Assembly (NCBI RefSeq): GCF_000522985.1
Contig: NZ_CP007128.1
Span: 558,001 to 622,000, forward strand
Length of the DNA stretch: 64,000 nt
Reading direction: 5' to 3'
Source of the DNA: Gemmatirosa kalamazoonensis
GTDB taxonomy: Bacteria; Gemmatimonadota; Gemmatimonadetes; Gemmatimonadales; Gemmatimonadaceae
Shown: positions 1 to 8,672 of the stretch, in pieces
Position numbering within the stretch: the first letter of the stretch is position 1
Layout: every line of letters starts with the position of its first letter
The notes under the pieces: model-generated
Databases searched by the model: none
What the model was told of the DNA's origin: nothing
What the model saw: only the letters and a program-made list of their open reading frames with translations
Program-made: the position numbers and the translations under genes

Positions 1-870
1 AAGGACCGCAAGAGCGACGGCCGCATCTTCACGCTGCTCCGCTCGCGCAATCTGTTCGACTGGGAGGAGCTCGGCGGCGCGCTCACGCCGCCGTCGACCG
101 ACGCGCGGTACGAGTACTGGGCCCCCGAGCCCGCGTTCGACGGCGGGAAGTTCTACCTGTACTACGCGCAGGGCGGCATCGAGGAGGAGAAGTTCGCCGT
201 GCGCGTCGCGGTCGCCGACCGGCCGGAGGGGCCGTACGTCGACACCGGCACGCCGCTCGTCGACTGCACCGGCAACCGCTTCACCATCGACCCGCACCCG
301 TACCGCGACACCGACGGGACGTGGTACCTGTTCTACGCGCGCAACTACCCGAACACCGAGGGCGGCTTCCACCCCGGCACCGGCCTGGCCGCCGATCGCC
401 TCGTCGGCATGACGAAGCTCGCCGGCGAGTGCCGTACCATCCTTCGCGCGCGCTACCCGTGGACGCTGTACGAGGCGCACCGCCGCATGAACGTCTACGA
501 CGCGACGTTCGACTGGCACACGATCGAGGCGCCCTACGTCAGGCGGCACGGCGGCAAGTACTATCTCTTCTACAGCGGCTCCAACTGGCAGACGCCGAAC
601 TACGGCGTGGACTACGCGGTCGCCGACCACGTGCTGGGCCCGTACACCGGCCAGGGCCAGTCGGCGCGCGTGCTGCGCGGCTCGCCCGGCGGTGCGCGCG
701 GTCCCGGCCACCACGCGATCGTCACGGGCCCCGACGGCCGCGACTGGGTGCTCTACCACGCGTGGAACAAGGAGATGACCGTGCGCCAGCTCTGCGTCGA
801 CCCGCTGCGCTGGACGCCCGACGGCCCGCGCTGCACGCCCACGGTCGCGCCGCAGAAGGTGACCAAGTGA
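1..870 (+). CDS. GH43-like glycoside hydrolase, 3' part
   Basis: The reading frame is open from the first base, so the 5' end lies outside the window; about 289 residues are visible. The product looks like a five-bladed beta-propeller glycosidase of the GH43/GH62 type, which cleaves arabinan, xylan or related side chains, probably outside the cytoplasm. Blade-like repeats are visible: YWAPEPAFDGGKFYLYYA, then TIDPHPYRDTDGTWYLFYA, then TIEAPYVRRHGGKYYLFYSG. The Asp in IDPHP fits the pKa-modulating acid and the Glu in IEAPY fits the general acid of the family. The catalytic base, expected near the N-terminus, is out of view. A palindromic repeat starts 20 bp after the TGA stop. The substrate cannot be named from the sequence. 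Confidence 0.8.
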   Translation, partial: KDRKSDGRIFTLLRSRNLFDWEELGGALTPPSTDARYEYWAPEPAFDGGKFYLYYAQGGIEEEKFAVRVAVADRPEGPYVDTGTPLVDCTGNRFTIDPHPYRDTDGTWYLFYARNYPNTEGGFHPGTGLAADRLVGMTKLAGECRTILRARYPWTLYEAHRRMNVYDATFDWHTIEAPYVRRHGGKYYLFYSGSNWQTPNYGVDYAVADHVLGPYTGQGQSARVLRGSPGGARGPGHHAIVTGPDGRDWVLYHAWNKEMTVRQLCVDPLRWTPDGPRCTPTVAPQKVTK

Positions 871-890
871 GACGCTGCGCCGCCGGCTCG

Positions 891-1123
891 TAACTGGGCG
901 CACGCGGAGCCGCGGAGGACGCGGAGACCCCTGCAAAGCCGAGCGATTCCTCGAATTCTCGAAATTCCTCGAATTGAAGACCAAGACCGTGGAGTCGTGC
1001 TCGGCGACACTGAATCGCGCCGGAGACGACTCCACGACGCGGGGCTCGATTCAGCGAATCGCGAGAGTTCGAGAAATCCGCAGGTGTTTTCCGCGTCCTC
1101 CGCGGCTCCGCGTGCGCCAGTTA
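891..1123. repeat. Large inverted repeat built of ACGCGGAG-type units
   Basis: The left arm (891-935) and right arm (1080-1123) are near-perfect inverted copies of about 44 bp, differing by one indel and a few bases. Their core is two to three ACGCGGAG-like octamers. The enclosed 144 bp holds a second, shorter inverted repeat (a GTGGAGTCGT arm and its complement). It lies between convergent genes, and its right edge supplies the TAA stop of the minus-strand gene. It shares its unit with the palindromes at 26257, 46941 and 53246. It could act as a bidirectional terminator, but no T-tract follows either side. Confidence 0.8.
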
Positions 1124-2428
1124 GGCCGATGTCCCTTCCGCGAAGTGAAACGGCAGGAACGGCCGCGACGAGCGGGCGTACTCGCGGTGCGCCGGCACGG
1201 AGACCGTCTCCAGCTCCGGCCACCGTAGCGCCGTGAGCCGCCCGCCGAACACGCACCCCGTGTCGATGTTCACCGTGCGGTGCATCCACCGCGGCTCCGC
1301 CACCGGTGTGTGCCCGTACACCACGAACCGCTCGCCGTGGTACGACGCCGCCCAGTCCAGCCGCACCGGCAGCCCGTACTGGTCCGTCTCCCCCGTCGTC
1401 TCGCCGTAGAGCGCGAAGTCGCGCACGCGCGCCGAGTCGCGCACGCGCGCCGAGTCGCGCCCCTGCAGCGACGCCTTCATGCCCGCGTGCGCGACGAGCA
1501 GTCGGCCGCCGTCGAGCACGAGATGGCTCGGCAGCGCGTCGAGGAACGCGACGACGCGCTCGCAGAACTCGCGCGGCTCGCGCTCCAGCTGCTCCAGCGA
1601 CTCGGCGAGGCCGTGCGACACCTGCACGGGGCGGCCGCGCAGCTTCTTCAGCAGCTTGCCGTCGTGGTTGCCCGGCACGCAGAACGCCGCGCCGGCGTCC
1701 ACCATGTCCATCGCGATGCGCAGCACGTCCGTCACGCGTGGGCCGCGGTCCACCAGGTCGCCGACGAACACCAGCCGCCGCCACGGGTGGCGGTACACGC
1801 CTAACGGATCGCGTGCGTACCCCAGCGCGGCGAGCAGCGCCTCCAGCTCGTCGCCGCAGCCGTGCACGTCCCCCACGACGTCGAACGGGCCGAGCTCCGT
1901 GCGGCGGTCCACCGGCAGCGGCACGCGCGACACCGTCGCCGCCGCCACGTCGTCGAACGAGCGCAGGTGGAAGACGGTGCCGAACCCCTCGTGCGGGAGC
2001 TGCGCGAGCGCCTTGTGCAGCTGCTCCCACTGCCGCCGCACGACGTCCTCGGCCACCTGTCGCTCGACGCGCTGCTCGTTGCGCGCGACGCACGTCGGCA
2101 CCGGCAGATCGAGCACGACCGCGACCGTCGGGAGGTGGTAGCGGCGCGCGAGCTCGAGCAGCGGCCGCCGCGCGTCGGGATGCGCGTTGGTCGCGTCCAC
2201 CACCGTGAAGCGGCACCGCTCCAGCCGCTTCGCGACGATGAGGTGCAGCACTTCGAACGCCGCGCGCGTCGCGGATTGATCGGCCTCGTCGTCCGACACG
2301 AGCGCGCGGCACCGGTCCGACGAGACCACCTCGGTGTCGCGGAAGTGCGCGCGCGCGAACGTGCTCTTGCCGCAGCCCGACGGGCCGACGAGCAGGACGA
2401 GCGACGGGCTGGGAATCTCGAGGCGCAT
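1121..2428 (-). CDS. Pnkp-like polynucleotide kinase / metallophosphatase
   Basis: The 435-residue protein has an N-terminal P-loop kinase (Walker A GPSGCGKST near residue 16) and a C-terminal calcineurin-type phosphoesterase with GDVHGC, GDLVDRGP, GNHD, HAGMK and YGHTP motifs. This matches the kinase and phosphatase modules of bacterial Pnkp, which heals 5'-OH and 3'-phosphate RNA ends. Full-length Pnkp of about 850 residues also carries an adenylyltransferase/ligase module, absent here, and no Hen1 methyltransferase is adjacent. A short tandem duplication (DSARVR twice, from a repeated 15-18 bp block at 1424-1460) enlarges the region before FALYGETTGE. Start: ATG at 2428. The end-healing function is inference from family. 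Confidence 0.85.
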   Translation of the reverse strand: MRLEIPSPSLVLLVGPSGCGKSTFARAHFRDTEVVSSDRCRALVSDDEADQSATRAAFEVLHLIVAKRLERCRFTVVDATNAHPDARRPLLELARRYHLPTVAVVLDLPVPTCVARNEQRVERQVAEDVVRRQWEQLHKALAQLPHEGFGTVFHLRSFDDVAAATVSRVPLPVDRRTELGPFDVVGDVHGCGDELEALLAALGYARDPLGVYRHPWRRLVFVGDLVDRGPRVTDVLRIAMDMVDAGAAFCVPGNHDGKLLKKLRGRPVQVSHGLAESLEQLEREPREFCERVVAFLDALPSHLVLDGGRLLVAHAGMKASLQGRDSARVRDSARVRDFALYGETTGETDQYGLPVRLDWAASYHGERFVVYGHTPVAEPRWMHRTVNIDTGCVFGGRLTALRWPELETVSVPAHREYARSSRPFLPFHFAEGTSA

Positions 2429-2472
2429 GCCGATGACCTGTGCTCGGCGATCTCACGCGGAGGCGAACGGCC

Positions 2473-4446
2473 TCACATGCGCCGCGTCCCCGGGATGACG
2501 GTGAGCGTCACGCTCGACGGATACTTCCGCGAGTGGTGCACGCCGTTGTGCGCCACGACGCCGGTCGCCTCGTCGTAGTTGCGGCCGCCCGTGTTCAGGT
2601 TGCGGTCGAAGCGCGGGAAGTTGCTGCTCGACACCTCGACGCGGATGCGGTGCCCGGCGTCGAAGTAGTTGCTCGTGTTCAGCGGGCCGAGCGTCACCTT
2701 GTACACCTGGCCCGGCGTCATCCACACCTGCTTGTCGTACCCCTCGCGGTAGCGCGCGCGCTGGATCGTCTCGTCGAGGTTGTAGGCGCGGCCGTCGGGG
2801 TACACGTCGAGCAGCTTCACCGTGAAGTCGGTGTCCTTCGCGTCGCTCGACACGAACAGCGTCACCTCCACCGGCCCGCTCACCTCCGTCCCCTCCTTCA
2901 GCGGGTCCGACGTGTACACGAGGATGTCGTCGCGCCGCTCCATCTCGCGCTGGTCGAGCGCGCCTCCCTGCACCGCGTTCCCCGTGCAGCACACGTTGCC
3001 CCCGTGCGACGGCACCGGGTTCATCGGGTCGTACGTGAACCCGTCGGGCCGATCCGCCGACGGTGCCGCCGGCGTGAGCCGGCCGTCGCCGTCGAGCGTG
3101 TTCGCCTTGCCGCCGCTCGCCAGGTACAGCGTGAGCGGCTTCGCGTTAGGCGGCGGCCACGTCGGCGCCGTCTGCCAGCGGTTCAGCCCCATCGTGTAGT
3201 AGCGCACCTTCGGCAGCGTGTCGAGCAGGCGGTTGTCCTCCCCCTTCAGGAAGTGGTCGAACCACCCGAACGTGAGCGCGTCGTAGTCGAGCCGCGCGTC
3301 GCCGACGTCGCGCTCGCCGACGACCGTGTGCTCCGTCGCGCGCTTGTATCCGCAGTGCAGCGTCGGCGCGATCACCGCGTACTGCTCGTTCGCCACCGCG
3401 GGCGACGCCGTCTTCCGCACGTGGTTGTACGTCGCGAGGTTCGGCCCCACCGACACGTCGTACCACGACATGAACCAGAGCCCCGGCGTGTCGATGCGCA
3501 TGTCGTCGTGGAACAGTCCCCCGCGGTACCACGCCGAGTCGTTCGGCGTGCGGCGGATCATCGCGCCGCCGGTCGCGAGGCCCGGCATGGAGTCGGCGAA
3601 GATCCCACGCGGCCCGCCGACGGCGGAGATGATGTCCATCTCCGGCAGGTGTCGCAGCGCTTGCGACCAGTCCACCGGTGGCATCTGCGGCGCGAGGTCG
3701 AACAGCTTCGACGCGAGGATCCGCTCCGCCTGCGTCGCGCTCGGCGGCATCATCGGACGCACCTGGTTCTGCTCCCCGTAGAGCCACGCGATGAACAGCA
3801 TCTGCACCGCGCCGCCGCGGTACCAGTTGCCCTGCTCCACGTACGGCCCCACGCGTCCGACGCCCGCGCCGAACCCCTGCGGCACGATCGCCGCGAGCCC
3901 CGGCGGCGACAGCGCGGCCACCGCCATCTGCCACTCCGCCGTCGACGAGCAGCCGATGAGCCCCACCTTGCCGTTCGACCACGGCTGCGACGCGAGCCAC
4001 GCGATGGCGTCGTAGCCGTCGGTGCGCGGCGCGCCGAGGATGTCGTAGCTCCCCTCGGAGAAGAAGTGGCCGCGCTCGTTCATCTCCACGTACGCATAGC
4101 CGCGCCGCACCGCGTCGAGCGCGGTGCTCATGTCGCGCCACGTGCCGTTGCGCACGTCCCAGAAGTTGAAGTTGTACGGCGTGCGCGAGAAGATGACCGG
4201 CGCCTTGGCGACGTTCTTCGGCCGGTAGACGTCCGCCGCCATGCGCACGCCGTCGCGCATCGGCACCATGATCTTGCGGTCGACCACCGCGACCGCCTCG
4301 AGCGCCCGCTCGATCGAGTCGCGCCGCGCGGCGAGCGCCGTGTCGCGGGGCGCCGGCTGCGCGGCCGTTAGGCGCGGCGCCGCGACGAGTGCGATCAGCG
4401 TCGCGATCAGCGTCGCGGCCAGCAGCGGGTGGGGGGCGCGGGACAT
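2473..4446 (-). CDS. Secreted CocE/NonD family hydrolase
   Basis: The 657-residue protein has an N-terminal signal peptide (hydrophobic [19 protein letters not shown], then AQP). The alpha/beta-hydrolase core contains a nucleophile elbow, IGCSSTAEW, and a later HCGYKRA segment that could hold the catalytic His. The C-terminal part resembles the jelly-roll domain of X-Pro dipeptidyl-peptidases and cocaine esterase-like acylases ([18 protein letters not shown]). It probably hydrolyses acyl esters or amides in the periplasm or outside the cell. Start: ATG at 4446, about 80 bp from the divergent MFS gene, so both promoters must lie in that gap. The substrate is unknown. Confidence 0.88.
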   Translation of the reverse strand: MSRAPHPLLAATLIATLIALVAAPRLTAAQPAPRDTALAARRDSIERALEAVAVVDRKIMVPMRDGVRMAADVYRPKNVAKAPVIFSRTPYNFNFWDVRNGTWRDMSTALDAVRRGYAYVEMNERGHFFSEGSYDILGAPRTDGYDAIAWLASQPWSNGKVGLIGCSSTAEWQMAVAALSPPGLAAIVPQGFGAGVGRVGPYVEQGNWYRGGAVQMLFIAWLYGEQNQVRPMMPPSATQAERILASKLFDLAPQMPPVDWSQALRHLPEMDIISAVGGPRGIFADSMPGLATGGAMIRRTPNDSAWYRGGLFHDDMRIDTPGLWFMSWYDVSVGPNLATYNHVRKTASPAVANEQYAVIAPTLHCGYKRATEHTVVGERDVGDARLDYDALTFGWFDHFLKGEDNRLLDTLPKVRYYTMGLNRWQTAPTWPPPNAKPLTLYLASGGKANTLDGDGRLTPAAPSADRPDGFTYDPMNPVPSHGGNVCCTGNAVQGGALDQREMERRDDILVYTSDPLKEGTEVSGPVEVTLFVSSDAKDTDFTVKLLDVYPDGRAYNLDETIQRARYREGYDKQVWMTPGQVYKVTLGPLNTSNYFDAGHRIRVEVSSSNFPRFDRNLNTGGRNYDEATGVVAHNGVHHSRKYPSSVTLTVIPGTRRM

Positions 4447-4526
4447 GCTCGGCTCCGGGTCGGGGACGCGGGGACGATATCCGCGTGCGTCATGCCGCCG
4501 CCAGGCACCGTGCTATCGTTCACGCC

Positions 4527-5714
4527 GTGACGAGCGACATCCACCGCGACACCCACCCGGATCGCTGGCGCACCCTCGTACTGCTCGCGACGGCCGAGCT
4601 CCTCGGCATGTCGCTCTGGTTCGCGGCGAGCGCCGTGAGCGCGCAGTACCAGGCGCGCTGGCACCTCTCCCCGTCCGAGACCGGCTGGCTCACCACCGTC
4701 GTGCAGGTGGGCTTCGTGGCCGGCACCGCGACGTCCGCGCTGCTCAACCTCGCTGACGTCGTCCCGTCGCGGCGACTGTTCGCGCTCTCCGCGGTCGTCG
4801 GCGCGGCGGCGAACGCCGGGCTGCTCGCCGCCGACGCGTATGCCGCGGCGCTCCTCTGCCGCTTCCTCACCGGCGTCGCGCTCGCCGGCGTCTACCCGCC
4901 GGCGATGAAGATGATCGCCACCTGGTTCCGCGCCCGCCGCGGTCTCGCCGTCGGCACCATCGTCGGCGCGCTCACGATCGGCAAGGCGACGCCGTACCTC
5001 GTGCACGCGTTCCCCGGCGCCGGGATCCGCCCCGTCGTCGCCGCGACGTCCGCCGCCGCGCTCGTCGGCGCACTGCTCGTCGGCGTCGGCTACCGCGACG
5101 GGCCGTACCCGTTTCCGCCGCGGCCGTTCTCGTGGGGACTCGTCGGCACCATCGTGCGCGATCGTCCCTGGCGGCTCGCGATGGGCGGCTACCTCGGGCA
5201 CATGTGGGAGCTCTACGCGGCGTGGACGTGGCTCCCCGTGTTCATCGCCGCGAGCGGGTTCGCGGCGGGGCGTGCGAGCGCGCTCGCGTTCGCCGCGCTC
5301 GCGGTCGGCGGGCTCGGGTGCGTGTGGGGCGGGCTCGCCGCCGACCGGCGTGGGCGCGAGTGGCTCGTCGTCGTGTCGATGGCGGCGAGCGGCGCCTGCG
5401 CGATGCTCATCGGGCTCACGTTCGCGCGCTCGGCCGGCGCGCTCGTCGTCGTCGCGCTCGCGTGGGGGTTCTTCGTCATCGCCGACAGCGCGCAGTTCTC
5501 GGTGCTCGTCACCGAGAGCGTCCCCCCGCACGCCGTCGGCACCGCGCTCACCGTACAGACGTCGATCGGCTTCCTGCTGACGATGGTCTCCATCCAGCTC
5601 GTGCCGCTGCTCGCCGCGCGCGTCGGCTGGCGGTGGGCCTTCGTGTTCCTCGCCGTCGGTCCCGCGCTCGGCATCGCGAGCATCCGGCGGCTGGCGCGAT
5701 CGCGAGGTGCCTAA
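4527..5714 (+). CDS. MFS transporter
   Basis: This is a roughly 395-residue membrane protein with about twelve hydrophobic segments, beginning TLVLLATAELLGMSLWFAAS. The MFS loop 2-3 region and a basic ATWFRARRGLAVGT loop after TM4 are visible, the latter typical of nitrate/cyanate-type MFS members. I place the start at the GTG at 4527, because the in-frame sequence upstream overlaps the divergent neighbour and is not protein-like. The next gene starts about 50 bp after the stop. The substrate cannot be deduced. Confidence 0.85.
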   Translation: MTSDIHRDTHPDRWRTLVLLATAELLGMSLWFAASAVSAQYQARWHLSPSETGWLTTVVQVGFVAGTATSALLNLADVVPSRRLFALSAVVGAAANAGLLAADAYAAALLCRFLTGVALAGVYPPAMKMIATWFRARRGLAVGTIVGALTIGKATPYLVHAFPGAGIRPVVAATSAAALVGALLVGVGYRDGPYPFPPRPFSWGLVGTIVRDRPWRLAMGGYLGHMWELYAAWTWLPVFIAASGFAAGRASALAFAALAVGGLGCVWGGLAADRRGREWLVVVSMAASGACAMLIGLTFARSAGALVVVALAWGFFVIADSAQFSVLVTESVPPHAVGTALTVQTSIGFLLTMVSIQLVPLLAARVGWRWAFVFLAVGPALGIASIRRLARSRGA

Positions 5715-5766
5715 CAGCAGTCGATCGCGGAACGGGCAGCCGCGCGGTCACCACCCTAGATTGGGC

Positions 5767-7782
5767 ATGGTTCCCGCTCCCCGTGCCCCCATGTCCGTCC
5801 CGCCGCACGCCGATCCCGCACGCGATGCTCCCGACGCCGACGCGTCGAGCGGCAGCGCTGGCGCCGGCGCGAGCGCCGCGTCGGCGTCGGAGCGGCCGAA
5901 GGAGCGGGTCGTCCTCGACGATCGGCCGAGCGTCAGCGCGCACGCGGTGTTCATGTCCGCCGCGCGCGGGCTGCGGCGGCCGTGGTGGCGTGCGCGGCTC
6001 CCCGCGTTCATGCTCGCCGGCACGCTGCTGCTCACCGTCGCCGCGTCGAGCTTCGTCCTCATGTCGCTCCACGCGTCCGACGCGGCGCGCTTCGACAACG
6101 CCGTGCAGTCCGCGGCGGATCGCGTGAGCGGCCGCTTCGACACCTACGTCGCGCTGCTCTACGGCGCGCGCGGCCTGTTCGCGGCGAGCGACGACGTGAC
6201 TGCCGCGGAATTCGGCGCCTACGTCGACCGGCTCGAGCTCGGCGTGCACTACCGAGGCGTACGCGGCATCGGCTTCAGTCGTCGGCTCGACGTCGGCCCG
6301 CGTGTCGACAGCGCGGCGCTCGCGCGGGCCGTGCGCCGCGACGGATCGCCGGCGACGTTCGTGTGGCCCGGGGGTGTACGCGACGAGTACCACGCGATCG
6401 TCTACCTCGAGCCGCGCGACGCGCGCAACCGCGCGGCGCTCGGCTACGACATGCACACCGACCCGACGCGGCGCGACGCGATGGACCGCGCGCGCGACAC
6501 CGGCCTGCCCGCCGCGTCGGGCGTCGTGCGACTGAAGCAGGAGATCGACGCCGACGAGCAGTCGGGATTCCTCGTCTACGTCCCCGTCTACACGGGGGGC
6601 GTGACGCCGGCGGACACGGCCGCGCGCCGCGAGGCCCTGCGCGGCTTCGTCTACGCGCCGTTCCGCGGCGGCGACCTGTTCGCCGGCATCTTCGGCAGCG
6701 AGAAGGAGCCGCGCGTCGCGTTCCGCGTGTTCGACGGGATCGACACGACGAGCACCCCGCTCTACGCGACCCCTGGCGCGCCCGTCGCGCACGTGGCCGA
6801 GGGACGCCGCGCCGCGTCCGCGGACGAGGCGACGAGGCTCCTCAGCGTGGTGCCGCTCGACGTCGGCGGGCGCGTGTGGACGCTCGTCTTCACGCCGCTC
6901 CCCGAGACCACCGCCAGCACGCGCAACACGCTCATCGTGAGCGCGGTCGCGCTGTTCGGTCTGCTGCTCGGCGCGCTGCTCTTCCAGATCACCGCGGCCG
7001 AGGTGCGCGCGCGCGAGTCGGCGGAGCGATCCGATGCGCTGCGCGGGCGCTTCTTCGCGGCGATGAGCCACGAGCTCCGCACGCCCGTCAACGCGGTTCT
7101 GGGGTACAACGATCTGCTCCTCGCCGGCGTCTACGGGCCGCTCTCGTCGACGCAGGAGCACGGCATCCAGCGAAGCCAGCGAGCAGCGCGTCATCTACTA
7201 GAGCTCGTGAACGACGTGCTCGATCTGAGCAAGCTCGAGGCGGGCAAGACGGAGATCGTCGTCGAGCCGGTGAAGCTGGAGGAGCTGCTCGAGGATCTGC
7301 TCGTCACCATCCGGCCACTCGCCGAGGAGCGCGGATGCGAGCTGCGGCTCGATGGGACCGACTGCGTGGCGACCGTCGAGACGGATCCGCGGCGGCTGCG
7401 GCAGGTCCTGCTCAATCTGCTGTCGAACGCGACGAAGTTCGGTGCGGGGCATCCGGTGGAGCTGCGGTGCGCACGACTGCCGCATGGCGCGCCGGTCCCG
7501 ACGCGTGGGCGCGGCAAGCGGCGCCGCACGGCGGGCGACGCGCTGCTCATCGAGGTCACCGATCACGGCCCGGGCATCGCGCCCGCGGACCAGGAGCGGA
7601 TCTTCGAGGAGTTCGTGCAGCTGCCGGGTGCGACGCCGGGTGGCACGGGCCTCGGCCTGCCGATCTCACGGCGGCTCGCCGAGCTGCTCGGCGGGAGTCT
7701 CGGCGTGACGTCGGCGCCCGGAAGAGGTAGCACGTTCTGCGTCACGATCCCGGTCACGCTGCCCACGCGACGCACGCGTTAG
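5767..7782 (+). CDS. CHASE-domain sensor histidine kinase
   Basis: The product is about 671 residues. After a Pro/Ala/Ser-rich N-terminus come TM1 (LPAFMLAGTLLLTVAASS), a periplasmic CHASE-type sensor (GARGLFAASDDVTAAEFG, then RGVRGIGFSRRL), TM2 (IVSAVALFGLLLGALLF), and a HisKA domain with the phospho-acceptor His in SHELRTPVNAVLGYND near residue 435. The HATPase domain shows NLLSNATKF, DHGPGIAPAD and GTGLGLPISRR. The CHASE ligand is unknown; small molecules such as cytokinin-like compounds or peptides are known for the family. The start could be the ATG at 5767 or 5791, and no clear ribosome site decides. The response regulator follows after about 90 bp, so the two likely form a pair. Confidence 0.9.
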   Translation: MVPAPRAPMSVPPHADPARDAPDADASSGSAGAGASAASASERPKERVVLDDRPSVSAHAVFMSAARGLRRPWWRARLPAFMLAGTLLLTVAASSFVLMSLHASDAARFDNAVQSAADRVSGRFDTYVALLYGARGLFAASDDVTAAEFGAYVDRLELGVHYRGVRGIGFSRRLDVGPRVDSAALARAVRRDGSPATFVWPGGVRDEYHAIVYLEPRDARNRAALGYDMHTDPTRRDAMDRARDTGLPAASGVVRLKQEIDADEQSGFLVYVPVYTGGVTPADTAARREALRGFVYAPFRGGDLFAGIFGSEKEPRVAFRVFDGIDTTSTPLYATPGAPVAHVAEGRRAASADEATRLLSVVPLDVGGRVWTLVFTPLPETTASTRNTLIVSAVALFGLLLGALLFQITAAEVRARESAERSDALRGRFFAAMSHELRTPVNAVLGYNDLLLAGVYGPLSSTQEHGIQRSQRAARHLLELVNDVLDLSKLEAGKTEIVVEPVKLEELLEDLLVTIRPLAEERGCELRLDGTDCVATVETDPRRLRQVLLNLLSNATKFGAGHPVELRCARLPHGAPVPTRGRGKRRRTAGDALLIEVTDHGPGIAPADQERIFEEFVQLPGATPGGTGLGLPISRRLAELLGGSLGVTSAPGRGSTFCVTIPVTLPTRRTR

Positions 7783-7875
7783 GCACACTATGACGGAGGC
7801 GTAAGGTTTTGGGCCTTCACGACATGGACCGGCCCCGTTAGCATGCCACCGAACCGACCATCCCCTGGAGGAGAC

Positions 7876-8565
7876 TTGCGCGTCCTGGTGATCGAGGACG
7901 AGCCGATGGTGGCCCGAGTCGTCGCGCGAGCGCTGGAGAGCGAGTACACGGTCGACGTCAGCGACTCGGCGACGGAGGGCGCCCACCGCGCGCTCGACGA
8001 GACGTATGACGCCATCCTGCTGGATCTCGAGCTGCCGGACGGCGATGGCCTCGACGTGGTGCGCGCGATGCGGCGCGCGGGCTCGACCACGCCCGTGCTC
8101 ATCATGACGGGGCGCGGCGACGACGAGCACATCGTGCGCGGGCTCGACGCCGGCGCCGACGACTACCTCCTGAAACCGCTCGGCAGCACCGACGTGCTGC
8201 GGGCGCGCGTGCGCGCCGCCATCCGTCGCGGCGGCTCCGGCCCGCCGGACGTCCTGAACCTCGGCCCGCTCACCGTCGACCGCCTGGGCCGCGTCGTCAC
8301 CGGCGACGGCAAGACGCTGTCGCTGACGCCGAAGGAGTTCTCGATGCTGGAGTACCTCATGCTCCGCAGCGAGCAGGTGGTCTCGCGCGCCGAGCTGCTC
8401 CAGCGCGTGTGGAACATGAGCTTCGACCCCGGCTCCAACGTCGTCGACGCGCATGTCGCGCGGCTGCGCCAGAAGCTCCGCCAGGCCATCACGACCCCCG
8501 AGATCCGCACCGTCCGCGGCATCGGCTTCCTGCTCACCGCGAAGCCCGAGGACGACGAGCGCTGA
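7876..8565 (+). CDS. OmpR/PhoB-family response regulator
   Basis: This is a DNA-binding response regulator of about 229 residues. The receiver domain begins MRVLVIEDEP, the phospho-acceptor is Asp50 in ILLDLELPDGDG, and the conserved Lys is in LLKPLG. The C-terminal winged helix has LTPKEFSMLEYLM and the recognition segment NVVDAHVARLRQKL. I chose the TTG at 7876 because GGAGGAG sits six bases upstream and it gives the standard N-terminus. An in-frame ATG at 7843 would add 11 atypical residues. It probably receives phosphate from the CHASE kinase upstream. The targets are unknown. A palindromic repeat begins 8 bp after the stop. Confidence 0.9.
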   Translation: MRVLVIEDEPMVARVVARALESEYTVDVSDSATEGAHRALDETYDAILLDLELPDGDGLDVVRAMRRAGSTTPVLIMTGRGDDEHIVRGLDAGADDYLLKPLGSTDVLRARVRAAIRRGGSGPPDVLNLGPLTVDRLGRVVTGDGKTLSLTPKEFSMLEYLMLRSEQVVSRAELLQRVWNMSFDPGSNVVDAHVARLRQKLRQAITTPEIRTVRGIGFLLTAKPEDDER

Positions 8566-8572
8566 TAGGACG

Positions 8573-8660
8573 AGGGCAGGAGGGCAGGAGCGCAGGAGGG
8601 CAGGAGAGCTTTCGAGTTCTCCTGCCCTCCTGCCCTCCTGCGCTCCTGCCCTCCTGCCCT
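8573..8660. repeat. Inverted repeat of GGGCAGGA octamers
   Basis: The left arm (8573-8607) holds four octamers read GGGCAGGA, GGGCAGGA, GCGCAGGA, GGGCAGGA. The right arm (8618-8660) is its reverse complement plus one extra octamer. The variant GCGCAGGA unit is present at the matching place in both arms, so the arms have been kept or copied as a pair. The loop is about 10 bp. It lies between two genes on the same strand. A strong hairpin would form in RNA, so it could terminate the regulator transcript, but no U-tract follows. Confidence 0.9.
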
Positions 8661-8672
8661 AGATTCCGAGTC

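Noticed and set aside
8573-8660. CRISPR array from short regularly spaced repeats
   Set aside because: Units are 7-9 bp with no spacers and are arranged as inverted arms; no cas gene is in the window.
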